Assembly (NCBI GenBank): GCA_028873975.1
Contig: JAPPMO010000032.1
Span: 1 to 64,000 of the forward strand
DNA: 64,000 bases
Direction: 5' to 3'
Source of the DNA: Chloroflexota bacterium
GTDB taxonomy: Bacteria; Chloroflexota; Anaerolineae; Aggregatilineales; Phototrophicaceae
The position numbers and the translations under genes were made by a program. Every line of letters begins with the position of its first letter. Position 1 is the first letter of the stretch. Shown here in pieces: positions 44,206 through 53,549 of the stretch. The notes under the pieces are model-generated. The model worked only from the letters and a program-made list of their open reading frames with translations. It had not been told where the DNA came from and did not search any database.

Positions 44206-44225
44206 GGGCGTTTCGTGAAACGCCC
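44206..44225. repeat. REP-like GGGCG...CGCCC palindrome
   Basis: GGGCGTTTC GT GAAACGCCC, a perfect nine-base-pair stem with a two-base loop, in the gap between an SDR gene and moeA. Related to 6493-6513 and 6534-6554 by the GGGCG/CGCCC ends. There is no T-run. Confidence 0.6.
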
Positions 44226-44343
44226 GCATTCAATAGGCTAAAGAGCGGGCGGCGCGAAGATAATTTTGCATAATTTACTTGGAATTACTGGGAAGCCGTG
44301 GCGGTTGAAATCGAGCGCCTCGCCCGCGCATCCCAAGCCAGCC

Positions 44344-45153
44344 TTATGAGAAGTCGCCGTAATCGTAGCTGAAATCGACCGCGGGGCTGCGCAGTTGCGC
44401 GTCCATGCCGCCATCGACGACGATGCGCGTTCCGGTGATATACGCGGCATCATCCGAGCAGAGAAAAGCGACCGCAGCCGCGATATCCTCCGGCGTTCCT
44501 TGCCGCGCCAGCGGGATCACTTGCGACGGCGGGATCGGCGCGTCGCCCACGGAGGCGCCATGATCGACGCGGATGCTGCCCGGTACGACGGTGTTGACGC
44601 GAATGCCGAGCGGCGCGAGATCAAGCGCCATAGCGCGGGTAGCCGCCTCGATACCGCCCTTGCTGGTATCGTAACCGAACATCTGCCGGTGCGCGCGGGA
44701 GGCGCCGCCGCTGCTGACATTGACGATCACGCCGCCTTGTCCGCGTTGCGCCATCAGCCGCGCCGCAGTCTGCGAGCAATGGAACAAGCCCGACAAGTTG
44801 ACGGCCAGCGTCTTTTCCCAGGCTTCGCCGCTGTAATCGAGAAAATTGGCGATCACGCCCGCTTTGTGCACGAAGGCGGCATTGTTGACCAGGATATCGA
44901 CCGCGCCAAAAGCCTCGAGGCTGGCCGCGAACAAAGCCTTTACCGCTTGACGCTGCGTAATGTCGCTCTCCACATAGACGACGGAACCCGGCGCGGCGCT
45001 CAGTTCGGCAGCCAGGGATTCCCCGCCGGCGACGTCGATATCAGCGATGACCGCGTTAGACCCTTCCGCAGCCAGACGGCGGACGCATCCCGCCCCTATG
45101 CCGTTGGCGCCGCCGGTGACGATCGCGGTTTTACCTTCCAGTCGCATACTCAT
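44344..45153 (-). CDS. SDR family oxidoreductase
   Basis: 269-residue classical SDR with TGGANGIG near residue 15, NNAA near residue 92, Ser in NVSSGGA and the active-site Tyr-Lys as YDTSKGG near residue 165. The C-terminus has the VDGGMDAQLR tail typical of FabG-type members with a 30-residue extension. Start at 45153 (MSMRLEGK) with AAAGGGA just upstream. It is not closely related to the three SDRs at 14-16 kb. Substrate unknown. It precedes moeA by 230 bases but probably belongs with the flavoprotein gene just upstream. Confidence 0.88.
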   Translation of the reverse strand: MSMRLEGKTAIVTGGANGIGAGCVRRLAAEGSNAVIADIDVAGGESLAAELSAAPGSVVYVESDITQRQAVKALFAASLEAFGAVDILVNNAAFVHKAGVIANFLDYSGEAWEKTLAVNLSGLFHCSQTAARLMAQRGQGGVIVNVSSGGASRAHRQMFGYDTSKGGIEAATRAMALDLAPLGIRVNTVVPGSIRVDHGASVGDAPIPPSQVIPLARQGTPEDIAAAVAFLCSDDAAYITGTRIVVDGGMDAQLRSPAVDFSYDYGDFS

Positions 45154-45193
45154 GATTCCCTTTCCAAAGTCAGTTTTTTTCCGCGGACGCCCG

Positions 45194-46372
45194 TCATTCC
45201 TGAATATCTCCCAGCCGCGCCAGCGCAAAGGCTGAAATATCAAATTCGCTTTCGCCATCAAGCGCCAATTGGACCAGGGTCTCGCCCACCGCCGCTGAAT
45301 GCTTGAAACCATGCCCGGAACAAGGCGACGCGATCACCACGCGGTCCGAGCCCGGATGGCGGTCGATAACGAAATGTTCATCGGCGCTGACCGTATACAT
45401 ACAAACATCAGCCCGGATGAGATTTTCGCGCAAGCCCTTGAGACGAGGCGCGGTCAAGCGATGGTACATATCCGCCGTTTCTTCGGCGGTAACCTGGCGG
45501 TTCAGTTCATCGGCATGTGTGCTGGTATGGTATTGTTCGGTCACAAGTTTGACGCCGCGGACGCCATCGCGCGGCACCGGAAATGTCGACCAAAAGTCTT
45601 CGAGTCTGTCGCCGATCCAGATGACAAAGGGGCAGTTTTCCGGGTAAAACGCTTCAAGATTTTCCGCTTCGAACCAATAGATAACCTGCCGGCAGACGCG
45701 AATGCCGGCGCGATAGCGCTCCGGCAAGAGAGCGCCGATCCAGGCGCCCGTCGACAGAATCAACTTGTCCGCCCGGTAGCTGCCTTTGTCGGTGACCACC
45801 GTCACCCCCTGCGCGTCAGCTTGGTAGCGGATCATCCTTTCGTCCCTGCCGATAGCTGCGCCGGCTTGCCTTGCCAACTCGAGCTGGGTTTGAATGCAGC
45901 GTTCGGGCCGCAGGACGCCGGCGCCGGGTTCATAATAGGCGCGGTCGACGGGCCTCGGCATCAGCATGGGGAAGCGTCGCTTGATTTCCCCCGCGTCCAG
46001 CACCTCATGCGGGATGCCGTATTGTTCCGCAATGTCGACTGACAGGGCGACGAAATTGCCCTGTACGTGGAAGCTCGCGGCATCGGATTCCGGAGCGATG
46101 ATGAGCCCGCCGCTTTCCAGAAAGAGTTCTTGACCGGTCGACGATTCAAGATCGCGCCAGATTTCGTTCGAGCGGCGGATGAAGGGCATGTACATTTCGC
46201 CCTCGCCGATGGCTTGCCGCGTGATGCGGGTATCGCCGTGGCTCGATCCCATTGTGTGCGGCGGATCAAAGCGATCAATACCCAGCGTCCGCGCGCCGCG
46301 TTCGCTCGCTTGGTAGAGCGCCGCCGAGCCCATCGCGCCCAGACCGACCACGATCAGATCGTATTGATTCAT
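45194..46372 (-). CDS. Monomeric sarcosine oxidase / N-methyl-amino-acid oxidase family flavoprotein
   Basis: FAD enzyme of 392 residues that oxidises N-methyl amino acids or related amines. The N-terminal dinucleotide loop is VVGLGAMGSAALYQ, followed by DRFDPPHTMGSSHGDTRI, the SolA/MSOX signature. The covalent-flavin Cys motif PCSGHGFKHS is near residue 350. It ends four bases past the HyuB stop in the next gene upstream, so it lies at the end of a hyuA-hyuB-oxidase-SDR string, a set that fits hydantoin or N-methyl-amino-acid (creatinine-type) breakdown. Confidence 0.9.
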   Translation of the reverse strand: MNQYDLIVVGLGAMGSAALYQASERGARTLGIDRFDPPHTMGSSHGDTRITRQAIGEGEMYMPFIRRSNEIWRDLESSTGQELFLESGGLIIAPESDAASFHVQGNFVALSVDIAEQYGIPHEVLDAGEIKRRFPMLMPRPVDRAYYEPGAGVLRPERCIQTQLELARQAGAAIGRDERMIRYQADAQGVTVVTDKGSYRADKLILSTGAWIGALLPERYRAGIRVCRQVIYWFEAENLEAFYPENCPFVIWIGDRLEDFWSTFPVPRDGVRGVKLVTEQYHTSTHADELNRQVTAEETADMYHRLTAPRLKGLRENLIRADVCMYTVSADEHFVIDRHPGSDRVVIASPCSGHGFKHSAAVGETLVQLALDGESEFDISAFALARLGDIQE

Positions 46373-48072
46373 TTTTCCGCGTTCATCTCCTTACGCCGCG
46401 CTTTGGTCGCCTCGCTATCGATTGTCATCGTCTCGACATCAATGACCACGCCGTAGTCGCGCTCCGCCGCTTCCAGCGAGACATAACCTTGCCGCAGATC
46501 TTCCAGCACGCGTTGCGGCTCGCGCAGGCGCGGCGGCCCGAATCCGCCGCCGCCCGGCAGCTTCAACGTCACGCGCTGCCCGGGCTTCAAGACATAATGC
46601 GATTTGGGATGGGGATAGCTGCCATCGGAGAGCGCAACCTGGCCGGTGGCGCCGGATCTGCCGCCAAGTAAGCCCGCCGCCGCATTGCCGGTGCGGTCGT
46701 ACATGCAAGAATGATTGGCGTTCATGCCGGTGATGATCTCCATCTCCATTTCCTGGCCCAGCCCGCCGCGGAAACAGCCCGCTCCGCCGGAATCGGGGCG
46801 CAGTTCGCGGCGATGCATGAGCAAGGGCGCGGCGGTCTCGATCGCTTCGACCGGCACGCCCATAATGCCGCTGGGAAAGGCGGTGGCGGACAGACCGTCG
46901 CGGTCCTGGGCGGCGCCCATGCCACCAGCGGAGAAGAAAACATAGGCGAATTCTTCCCCCGCCGCATCCATCCCGTCCATCATGGTATTCCATAAACCGG
47001 CCGAGCCATTGGCGATCACCCCCTGCGGGATCACCTGCGCCAAAGCCGTCAGCAGCGGCTGGCTGACAAAATGGCCGATCAGATGGCGGGCGCTTACGGG
47101 GGCCGGCCTGCGACAATTGAGTATGGAGCCGAGCGGGGCGCGCACGTGAATGGGCCGGAATGCGCCTTCGTTATTGGGGATGCCCGGCGCCAAGGCAGCC
47201 ATCAAGGTATAGGTGGTGTAGGCATGCGTGTAATTCAGCACGACATTGATGCCGCGATCGACTTGCGGCGAGGACCCGGCATAGTCGACTTGCAACTCAT
47301 CTCCGGCGACGGTCAAGGCGCAGGCGATTTTCAGCGGCTGGTCGAAGCCGTCGATGGCGATTTCGTCTCGGTAGACGCCATCGGGCAAGGCGCTTATCGC
47401 GGCGCGCACGGCGCGCTCCGTGCGGTCAAGGATTTGCGTCGAGACCTCTTCGATATCGGGCAGGTCATACTCGTCCAGCATTTCGATCAGCTTGCGCGCG
47501 CCGACCTGGTTGCCGACTTGCTGGGCATAGATATCGCCGATCACTTGATCGGGCACGCGCACATTGGCGCGGATGATATCGATCAATTCTTGATTGACTT
47601 CCCTCGCTTTGAAAAGCTTCATCAGCGGGATCGCCAAGCCTTCTTCATAGAGCGAGCGGGCATCGCCGCCCATGGTCGCGCCGCCGATGTCGACGGCATG
47701 GCAGGTGTTGGCGAACCAAGCCACGCCACGTCCGCGATAAAAGACCGGCGAGACTATCGTCAGATCAAAAAGATGACCCGAGGCTTCCCAAGGGTCGTTG
47801 GTAATCAAGGTGTCGCCGGGCTGCAAGCTGTCAATGGGATGCCTGGGCGCGATGTACTGGCGAACGCAGTTCGCCATGGTGTTGATATGACCCGGCGTGC
47901 CGGTGACAGACTGGGCGATCATATTGCCTTCGCGGTCGAAGACGCCGGCCGACAGGTCGCCGGCTTCGCGCACGACGGTGGTGAAGGAAGAATGGATCAA
48001 AGCCGCGGCTTGCTCGTCTACGACCGAGATCAAGCGGCTCCAGATCACTTCCAGCGTAACGGGATCGATCAT
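46369..48072 (-). CDS. Hydantoinase / oxoprolinase B subunit (HyuB)
   Basis: 567 residues of the HyuB family, which with HyuA cleaves hydantoin-type rings or 5-oxoproline using ATP. It starts with DPVTLEVIWSRLISVVDEQA and has the block TPGHINTMANCVRQ, the NDPWEASGHLFD segment, and the C-terminal LPGGGGFGPP motif of this family. The start at 48072 overlaps the HyuA stop by four bases. The substrate is not readable; with the sarcosine-oxidase-like enzyme, N-methylhydantoin (giving N-carbamoylsarcosine) is a possible guess. Confidence 0.92.
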   Translation of the reverse strand: MIDPVTLEVIWSRLISVVDEQAAALIHSSFTTVVREAGDLSAGVFDREGNMIAQSVTGTPGHINTMANCVRQYIAPRHPIDSLQPGDTLITNDPWEASGHLFDLTIVSPVFYRGRGVAWFANTCHAVDIGGATMGGDARSLYEEGLAIPLMKLFKAREVNQELIDIIRANVRVPDQVIGDIYAQQVGNQVGARKLIEMLDEYDLPDIEEVSTQILDRTERAVRAAISALPDGVYRDEIAIDGFDQPLKIACALTVAGDELQVDYAGSSPQVDRGINVVLNYTHAYTTYTLMAALAPGIPNNEGAFRPIHVRAPLGSILNCRRPAPVSARHLIGHFVSQPLLTALAQVIPQGVIANGSAGLWNTMMDGMDAAGEEFAYVFFSAGGMGAAQDRDGLSATAFPSGIMGVPVEAIETAAPLLMHRRELRPDSGGAGCFRGGLGQEMEMEIITGMNANHSCMYDRTGNAAAGLLGGRSGATGQVALSDGSYPHPKSHYVLKPGQRVTLKLPGGGGFGPPRLREPQRVLEDLRQGYVSLEAAERDYGVVIDVETMTIDSEATKARRKEMNAEK

Positions 48073-50162
48073 CGTTCGTCCTCTTGCAACAATAAGAGAC
48101 ATCCGCCGGCGGCTCTCCGCGCCGTCCATCCGGGCAAGACCACGGTTGTGGAAGCCGCTTCCTCAATGATCATGGGACCGTCGGCGCGCCAGCCTTCGCT
48201 CAGTTGATCGCGCCGGAAGACCGGGGTTTGCCGCGCCGGCGCATCCGCGCCGAAGCGCACCGGGCGGCAGGCGATCGGGGCATCGCTGACGACCGCCGGA
48301 GATCGCAAGGAAAGCGCTTCGATTTGCGGCGCTGGTCCCGTGATCAGCACCCGCCAGTTGACAGCTTCAAGCGGCACGCCGTCGGCTAGTTGACCGTAGA
48401 AGCGGCGATATTCCGTTTCGAATGCGCTTTGCATGGCAGCGATGTGACTGTCATCCAGTTGTCCCATCGTGAAGGGCACGCGCACCTCATAGCCCTGCCC
48501 GACATAGCGCATGTCGATGCTGAGTTGCGCCGAGATCTCATCGGCCGGGACTCCGGCGCTTTCGACAATCTCCCGGCCTTCCGTTTCCAGAGCGCTCAAG
48601 ATGTCATTGAGTTCGCTCAGGTCGAGTTCGGTCAGTTTGGCGACGTAACTGCGCGTGAAATCGAAGGCGATGGGCGCGGTCAGGAATCCAAAGGCCGAGC
48701 CGACGCCGGCCAGGGGCGGAACGATAATGCGCCGGATGCCCAGTCCAGCGGCCACGCCACAGGCATGCACCGGCCCGGCGCCCCCGGTCGCGACCATGCT
48801 GTAGCGCCGCGCCTCCAGCCCGCGTTCCGCCGCATGCACGCGCGCGGCCGCGGCCATATTCTCATTGACCAATTGATGCACGCCCCAAGCCAGCCGCTCG
48901 ACAGACAATTCGAGCGCGGCGGCCAGATCTTCAAATGCGCATCGCGCCAGATCGACATCCAGGGGCAGGCTGCCGCCAGCAAAGTACTCGGGATTGAGAT
49001 AGCCGAGCAGCAGATCGGCATCGGTTACAGTCGGCTCAACGCCGCCCCGCGCATAAGCCGCCGGACCCGGGTCGGAGCCCGCGCTTTGCGGACCAATCGC
49101 CGGCAGGCCCAGCCGATTCAGGCGCGCGATGCTGCCTCCGCCGGCGCCGATTTCGATCATCTCGATCATCGGCGCCATCAGGGGCAATCCGCTGCCGCGT
49201 TTGAAACGGTGGACATGCGCCACTTCAGAATGATTGCTGATGCTCAACTCGCCAGCGCGCGTGAGAACGGCTTTTGCCGTTGTGCCGCCCATATCAAAAG
49301 CCAGCACATCGCTATCGCCCAGCTGCTTGCCCCAATAGAGGCCCGCCAGCGCGCCGCCCGCGGGTCCGCTCTCCACCAGCCGAACGGGAAAGGCTCTTGC
49401 CGCGTCAACGGTGGTGGTGCCGCCGCTGCTGAGCATGATATTCAGGGGCGCTTCAATGCCGCTGCGCCGCAGACCATCATCCACCCGCGCCAAATAGCGT
49501 TCGGTGATCGGCTGCACATAGGCATTGGCGACGGTGGTGGAGGTACGCGGGTATTCGCGCATGCCCGGCGCTACTTGATGTGATACGGAAACGGGGAGCT
49601 CGGGCAAGCGCGCCTTGACCTGCTGATGCGCAGCCAATTCATGCGCGGGATTGGTATAGGCGTGCAAGAAGCAGATAGCCAGCGCGTCAATATCTTCCGC
49701 CGCCAGTTGGGCGCAAATATCCTCCAGCGCATCCGAATCGAGTTCTTGCAAGATCCGTCCATCGGCCAGGACACGCTCCGGGACGTCGAAGCGCAGCCGA
49801 CGTTCCACCAGGGGCACCGGTTTGACCAGCGCCAGGTCATACATATCGTAACGACCTTCGTTGCCAATTTCGAGCGCGTCGCGAAAGCCGGCCGTGGTCA
49901 GCAGAGCGGTCTTGGCGCCCTTGCGTTCGATCAAGGTATTGGTGATCAGCGTGGTGCCATGCGTCACATATCGGATAGCATCCGGCGGAATCTCCTGGGC
50001 TTCCAGCAAGTATCGTATCCCGTCAAGGACTGCGGCCGACGGATCCGGATAGGACGTCAAGAGCTTTTCCACCCATATTTGACAGCTCTGTGGATCAAGA
50101 GCGACAATATCGGTGAAAGTGCCGCCGATATCGACCGCAAGCAGGGACTGCGAAATTGTCAT
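48069..50162 (-). CDS. Hydantoinase / oxoprolinase A subunit (HyuA)
   Basis: 697 residues of the ATP-dependent HyuA family with the actin-like phosphate loop DIGGTFTDIVALDP at residues 11-24, YVTHGTTLITNTLIERKG, GAGGGSIARLN and the C-terminal DGPMIIEEAASTTVVLPGWT. It forms the amidohydrolase complex with HyuB. The gene is the first of the hyuA-hyuB-oxidase string on the minus strand, divergent from the small membrane-protein pair at 50372. Confidence 0.92.
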   Translation of the reverse strand: MTISQSLLAVDIGGTFTDIVALDPQSCQIWVEKLLTSYPDPSAAVLDGIRYLLEAQEIPPDAIRYVTHGTTLITNTLIERKGAKTALLTTAGFRDALEIGNEGRYDMYDLALVKPVPLVERRLRFDVPERVLADGRILQELDSDALEDICAQLAAEDIDALAICFLHAYTNPAHELAAHQQVKARLPELPVSVSHQVAPGMREYPRTSTTVANAYVQPITERYLARVDDGLRRSGIEAPLNIMLSSGGTTTVDAARAFPVRLVESGPAGGALAGLYWGKQLGDSDVLAFDMGGTTAKAVLTRAGELSISNHSEVAHVHRFKRGSGLPLMAPMIEMIEIGAGGGSIARLNRLGLPAIGPQSAGSDPGPAAYARGGVEPTVTDADLLLGYLNPEYFAGGSLPLDVDLARCAFEDLAAALELSVERLAWGVHQLVNENMAAAARVHAAERGLEARRYSMVATGGAGPVHACGVAAGLGIRRIIVPPLAGVGSAFGFLTAPIAFDFTRSYVAKLTELDLSELNDILSALETEGREIVESAGVPADEISAQLSIDMRYVGQGYEVRVPFTMGQLDDSHIAAMQSAFETEYRRFYGQLADGVPLEAVNWRVLITGPAPQIEALSLRSPAVVSDAPIACRPVRFGADAPARQTPVFRRDQLSEGWRADGPMIIEEAASTTVVLPGWTARRAAGGCLLLLQEDER

Positions 50163-50307
50163 GCGAGATCCAGCCTCTCGATGGCTGCGTCAAATCGCCA
50201 GCCATCATAGTCATTGCGCGGAAGGCTGTCAAGCAGAGCGGGCGCCGCTCGGGACCCGCGCCGGGGCAAAGCAGCCATGTAAGAATTGGCCTGGCTGGAT
50301 TCTACAA

Positions 50308-50336
50308 TTGTCAATTGAAAAGAATCGCAATAAAAT
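50308..50336 (+). promoter_or_regulatory. Candidate promoter for the small membrane-protein pair
   Basis: TTGTCA, 17 bases, TAAAAT, in an AT-rich stretch 36 bases upstream of the TTG start at 50372. Good spacing and one of the better promoter matches in the window. Confidence 0.45.
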
Positions 50337-50371
50337 ATTAGAATAAGGTATCTATAAAGGGATTAATAAGT

Positions 50372-50809
50372 TTGTATCAGCGATCTCAACACCCGTTGAC
50401 GCATATCACCGTTTGGGCAGGGCTGAGTATCGGCCTGCCTCTGTTGCCGATATTGGTCGGCGTATTGATCGCGCTGCTGCAGCGAGCGGAAATCTCTTTC
50501 CTTAACTTGCTTGATGGAATTGAGCTTTTTCTCATCGCGCTGTGGTTGGTGACGGCGACGAACGTCGATCTTGCCCGGTTTCGCTTTTCTTGGGCAAAGC
50601 CCTTTCAATTTACGTTGATTGGGCTGGGCGTGCTGAATTTGATATTCTTGACACTCGTATACGTCAATAATCGCGTGCGCAGCTTGGATTTCGATCCAGC
50701 CACTACGCTGGTCCTTGCCACAGGTTTTTTTGTCGCCGTCAGTATCATTTCGCTTGCCCTGCAGTTCTTTATGAGCTTTATCAACTTTCGTCGAGGAGAC
50801 TCATCATGA
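50372..50809 (+). CDS. Four-helix membrane protein of unknown function
   Basis: 145 residues with four likely membrane helices (WAGLSIGLPLLPILVGVLIA, then LLDGIELFLIALWLVTA, FTLIGLGVLNLIFLTLVYV, and a last one near VLATGFFVAVSIISLAL). The fold and family are not recognised; the pattern suggests a small accessory or regulatory membrane protein. The start is TTG with an AAAGGGA about nine bases upstream, downstream of the promoter candidate. It shares its end with the next small gene (overlap of four bases). Confidence 0.65.
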   Translation: MYQRSQHPLTHITVWAGLSIGLPLLPILVGVLIALLQRAEISFLNLLDGIELFLIALWLVTATNVDLARFRFSWAKPFQFTLIGLGVLNLIFLTLVYVNNRVRSLDFDPATTLVLATGFFVAVSIISLALQFFMSFINFRRGDSS

Positions 50810-50949
50810 GCATGGAATTCGTGTTTATTGTGCTTTTTGGAATGTTCCTGATCGCCCTTTACACCGTTAGTTATGTCGCCTACGCGATCTGGTCGGACAA
50901 AGACCGCGATATCTTTATCCGAAAGAAACGACAGCAACAAGAAAAATAG
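50806..50949 (+). CDS. 47-residue single-pass membrane protein
   Basis: ATG at 50806 opens a 47-codon frame with one hydrophobic helix (FVFIVLFGMFLIALYTVSYV) and a basic, glutamine-rich tail (IRKKRQQQEK). It starts four bases inside the upstream gene with a GAGGAG site, so it is probably translated with it. There is no family match from memory. The topology suggests a cytoplasmic basic end. Confidence 0.65.
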   Translation: MSMEFVFIVLFGMFLIALYTVSYVAYAIWSDKDRDIFIRKKRQQQEK

Positions 50950-50955
50950 GCCTGA

Positions 50956-52350
50956 TCAAGTCATAACTTGCGAAAACCAGTGATCCGGCAAGGCTTCACG
51001 TTCGGCGGCCAGCAACTCGCGCAGGATCGCATCGGCGTCAGCGATCGAGTTGGTGAGCGGATCAATCATCATGGCGCGGCGCAGCAAGGCATAATCTCCT
51101 TTAACGACGGCTTCCGCCGTCAGTTCGTGGGTATCGAGAATCTGTTCCTGCAAGCCGCGAAGGCCGCGCGGCATTTCGCCGACGGGGCGCGGCAAGGGTC
51201 CGTCCATGTCCAAGTCGCAAAGCAATTCAAGAAAGGCGTCATCCGCCATATTGCTCACGGCGCCGCGATTGTAGGTATTGATATAAAAGGGTTTTCCGAG
51301 GTCCCCGACCATATTCTCGATGACGTCGGTGGCGTGGTCGGGACCAAAGTTAGCCATGTATTGGCTGATGGGCAGCGCCCCGCTGATGAAATCGTCGACT
51401 TGCCGCCACATGGCCTCGTGGCGGGCATAACGCATGTCCGTTTCCCATATCGACAGGGGCGGAATGGCATCGGGCAGGACGCCATGACCTTGATAGAAAC
51501 GCAGGTATTCCTTGGTATGCGATACGCAGACGGGGATGACGCCAAAGAGCTCAAACAGCTGATAGCCAATGGCGTGATTATGGATTGCCTTTGCGCTTCG
51601 GTCGCCATCCATTGTCTCGGTCACGACGACTTGACGCAGCGTCTCGGCGATTTGCGCAGTGACATCGCGACCCTGAAATTCCGCCCGCAGCATCCAGGTG
51701 AAGTGATTGACCCCGGCGATGCGCATGTCGAAGGCGGCGTCCAATTCGGCATTCCATTCGCTCTCATCGTCAATGACGCCGGCGTGCTTGGCATAACGAA
51801 TCTTGACATGGGGCATGTGCAGGGAATCGCAAAGAGCCAGGCTCTTGATCCTCGGCGCATAGCGCGCGATCGCCATGCCGTTGACGGCGCTGGGATTGAT
51901 ATAGTTGATGACCCAAGCCTCCGGGCAAAGCCGCTCGACATCGGCAACGCAATCCATGATCAAGGGCAACTCGCGCATCGTCCGAAAAATGCCGCCAGGA
52001 CCAATCGTATCGCCGCTGCACATGCGAATGCCGTATTTTTCGCTGATCTGACAATCCAGTCCGCGGTAGCGAACGGTATCCTCGGCGAAGCTGAGTACCA
52101 CGAAGTCGGCGTCGGGCAAGACCTCCCGCCAGTTGCTGGCAACTTCAATGCGTAGATCGACGCCGGTGTCGGCAGCGACTTTTTCCGCCAGCGTTCCCAT
52201 TTTCTCCATGCGCTGCGGGTCCTTGTCAACGAGCGACAGCGTACCCCGGTTCAAGTGCGGAGAATGAACCATCTGCCAAATGGCTTGTCGCCCGAAGAAG
52301 AGGCTGCCCGAGCCGATGACGACCACCTTCGGAAATTGGGTTTTGGACAT
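50956..52350 (-). CDS. Glycoside hydrolase family 4 (alpha-glucosidase / alpha-galactosidase type)
   Basis: NAD-dependent glycosidase of 464 residues. The Rossmann loop VVVIGSGSLFFGRQ opens the protein, CSGDTIGPGG carries the metal-binding Cys, GVNHFTWM the conserved His, and NYINPSAVNG the substrate loop. GH4 enzymes need a divalent metal and NAD+ and cleave through a C3-oxidised intermediate. No signal peptide, so it acts inside the cell. Its start overlaps the helicase stop by one base (TAATG), so the two genes are translated together. Phospho- versus non-phospho-substrate is not clear. Confidence 0.9.
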   Translation of the reverse strand: MSKTQFPKVVVIGSGSLFFGRQAIWQMVHSPHLNRGTLSLVDKDPQRMEKMGTLAEKVAADTGVDLRIEVASNWREVLPDADFVVLSFAEDTVRYRGLDCQISEKYGIRMCSGDTIGPGGIFRTMRELPLIMDCVADVERLCPEAWVINYINPSAVNGMAIARYAPRIKSLALCDSLHMPHVKIRYAKHAGVIDDESEWNAELDAAFDMRIAGVNHFTWMLRAEFQGRDVTAQIAETLRQVVVTETMDGDRSAKAIHNHAIGYQLFELFGVIPVCVSHTKEYLRFYQGHGVLPDAIPPLSIWETDMRYARHEAMWRQVDDFISGALPISQYMANFGPDHATDVIENMVGDLGKPFYINTYNRGAVSNMADDAFLELLCDLDMDGPLPRPVGEMPRGLRGLQEQILDTHELTAEAVVKGDYALLRRAMMIDPLTNSIADADAILRELLAAEREALPDHWFSQVMT

Positions 52351-53549
52351 TACCTTCTCCGGCGGCGTCGCTGTCTAGCCGTTTTGCCGGGAGGCTTGTT
52401 GGCTGGCGGCGGCGGGGCGCTGAACCGCGATTTATAGGGATGCTCCGGCACAATCGCAATGGGCTGACGGATGAGCTCTTCAATGTCCTTGAGGTAGGCG
52501 CGTTCGTCGACATCGCAGAAGGAATATGCGATGCCGGACGCGCCGGCGCGCGCGGTGCGCCCAATGCGATGCACATAACTTTCCGGGATATTGGGCAGAT
52601 CAAAGTTGATGACATGGCTTACGGCGTCAATATCGAGCCCGCGGGCAGCGATATCGGTCGCGACCAGGATTGATGTTCGCCCGGACTTGAAGTTGGCCAG
52701 GGCCCGCGTCCGCGCTGTTTGCGATTTGTTGCCGTGAATCGCCTCGGCCGGGATGCGCGCGCGGCTCAATTGTTTGGCCAGGTTATTGGCGCGATGTTTG
52801 GTGCGGGTGAAGACCAGGACGCGCTCCGAGGCGGAATCCGCCAGGATATGCTTGAGCAGCTTTCGTTTTTCGCTCCCTTCGACAAAGAATATCGACTGCG
52901 CGATCTTGTCGACGGTGGTCGCTTGCGGATCCACCTCGACCTTTACCGGTTTGCTAAGGATCGTCCTGCTCAAATCTTGAATCTCCTGAGGCATCGTAGC
53001 CGAGAATAGCAGGGTCTGACGCTCTTGCGGCAGGGAGCGGATGATCCGCTTGACATCATTTATGAAGCCCATATCCAACATGCGGTCGGCTTCGTCAAGA
53101 ACAAAGATCTCTAAGCGACTCAAGTCGATGAACTTCTGATTCATGAGATCCAGCAATCGACCGGGAGTCGCCACCAGTATATCGACGCCGCGTTTGAGAG
53201 CATGGACTTGAGGCTGCTGCCCGACCCCGCCAAAGATCACCGCGTGCCTAAGCGGACTGCCCCAAGTGAATTTGCCAAACTCTTCGTCGATTTGGGCGGC
53301 CAGCTCGCGCGTTGGCGCCAGCACCAAAGCGCGGATGCGCCGCTTTGCAGGCTTCTCGCACAAGTTTTGAATGATGGGCAATGCAAAGGCGGCCGTCTTG
53401 CCAGAGCCGGTTTGGGCGCAGCCGACGATATCCCGTCCCTTCAGGATCTGGGGAATGGCTCTGGCTTGTATTGGTGTTGGCTCTGTGTACCCGGCGCGCT
53501 TGACGACGCCTAGCATCGAGCGATTCAGCAGAAGATCACGGAATGTCAT
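52350..53549 (-). CDS. DEAD-box RNA helicase, RhlE-like
   Basis: ATP-dependent RNA helicase of 399 residues with the full motif set: Q motif YTEPTPIQARAIP, motif I QTGSGKT, Ia PTRELAAQ, II VLDEADR, III SATMP, V VATDIAARGLDID and VI YVHRIGRTARAG. The C-terminus is a proline- and arginine-rich tail ending RQRRRRRR. ATG 53549 (MTFRDLLL) is preferred because it aligns with the RhlE start; ATG 53579 is possible. Co-translation with a GH4 glycosidase is unexpected and may be chance organisation. Confidence 0.92.
   Translation of the reverse strand: MTFRDLLLNRSMLGVVKRAGYTEPTPIQARAIPQILKGRDIVGCAQTGSGKTAAFALPIIQNLCEKPAKRRIRALVLAPTRELAAQIDEEFGKFTWGSPLRHAVIFGGVGQQPQVHALKRGVDILVATPGRLLDLMNQKFIDLSRLEIFVLDEADRMLDMGFINDVKRIIRSLPQERQTLLFSATMPQEIQDLSRTILSKPVKVEVDPQATTVDKIAQSIFFVEGSEKRKLLKHILADSASERVLVFTRTKHRANNLAKQLSRARIPAEAIHGNKSQTARTRALANFKSGRTSILVATDIAARGLDIDAVSHVINFDLPNIPESYVHRIGRTARAGASGIAYSFCDVDERAYLKDIEELIRQPIAIVPEHPYKSRFSAPPPPANKPPGKTARQRRRRRR

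Noticed and set aside
44110..44343. Possible Moco riboswitch near moeA
   Set aside because: The gap holds a short palindrome, but I cannot find the multi-stem structure expected of that riboswitch.
50968..52155. A 395-codon plus-strand frame opposite the GH4 gene
   Set aside because: A mirror frame of the GH4 enzyme with intact motifs; composition is that of a shadow ORF.
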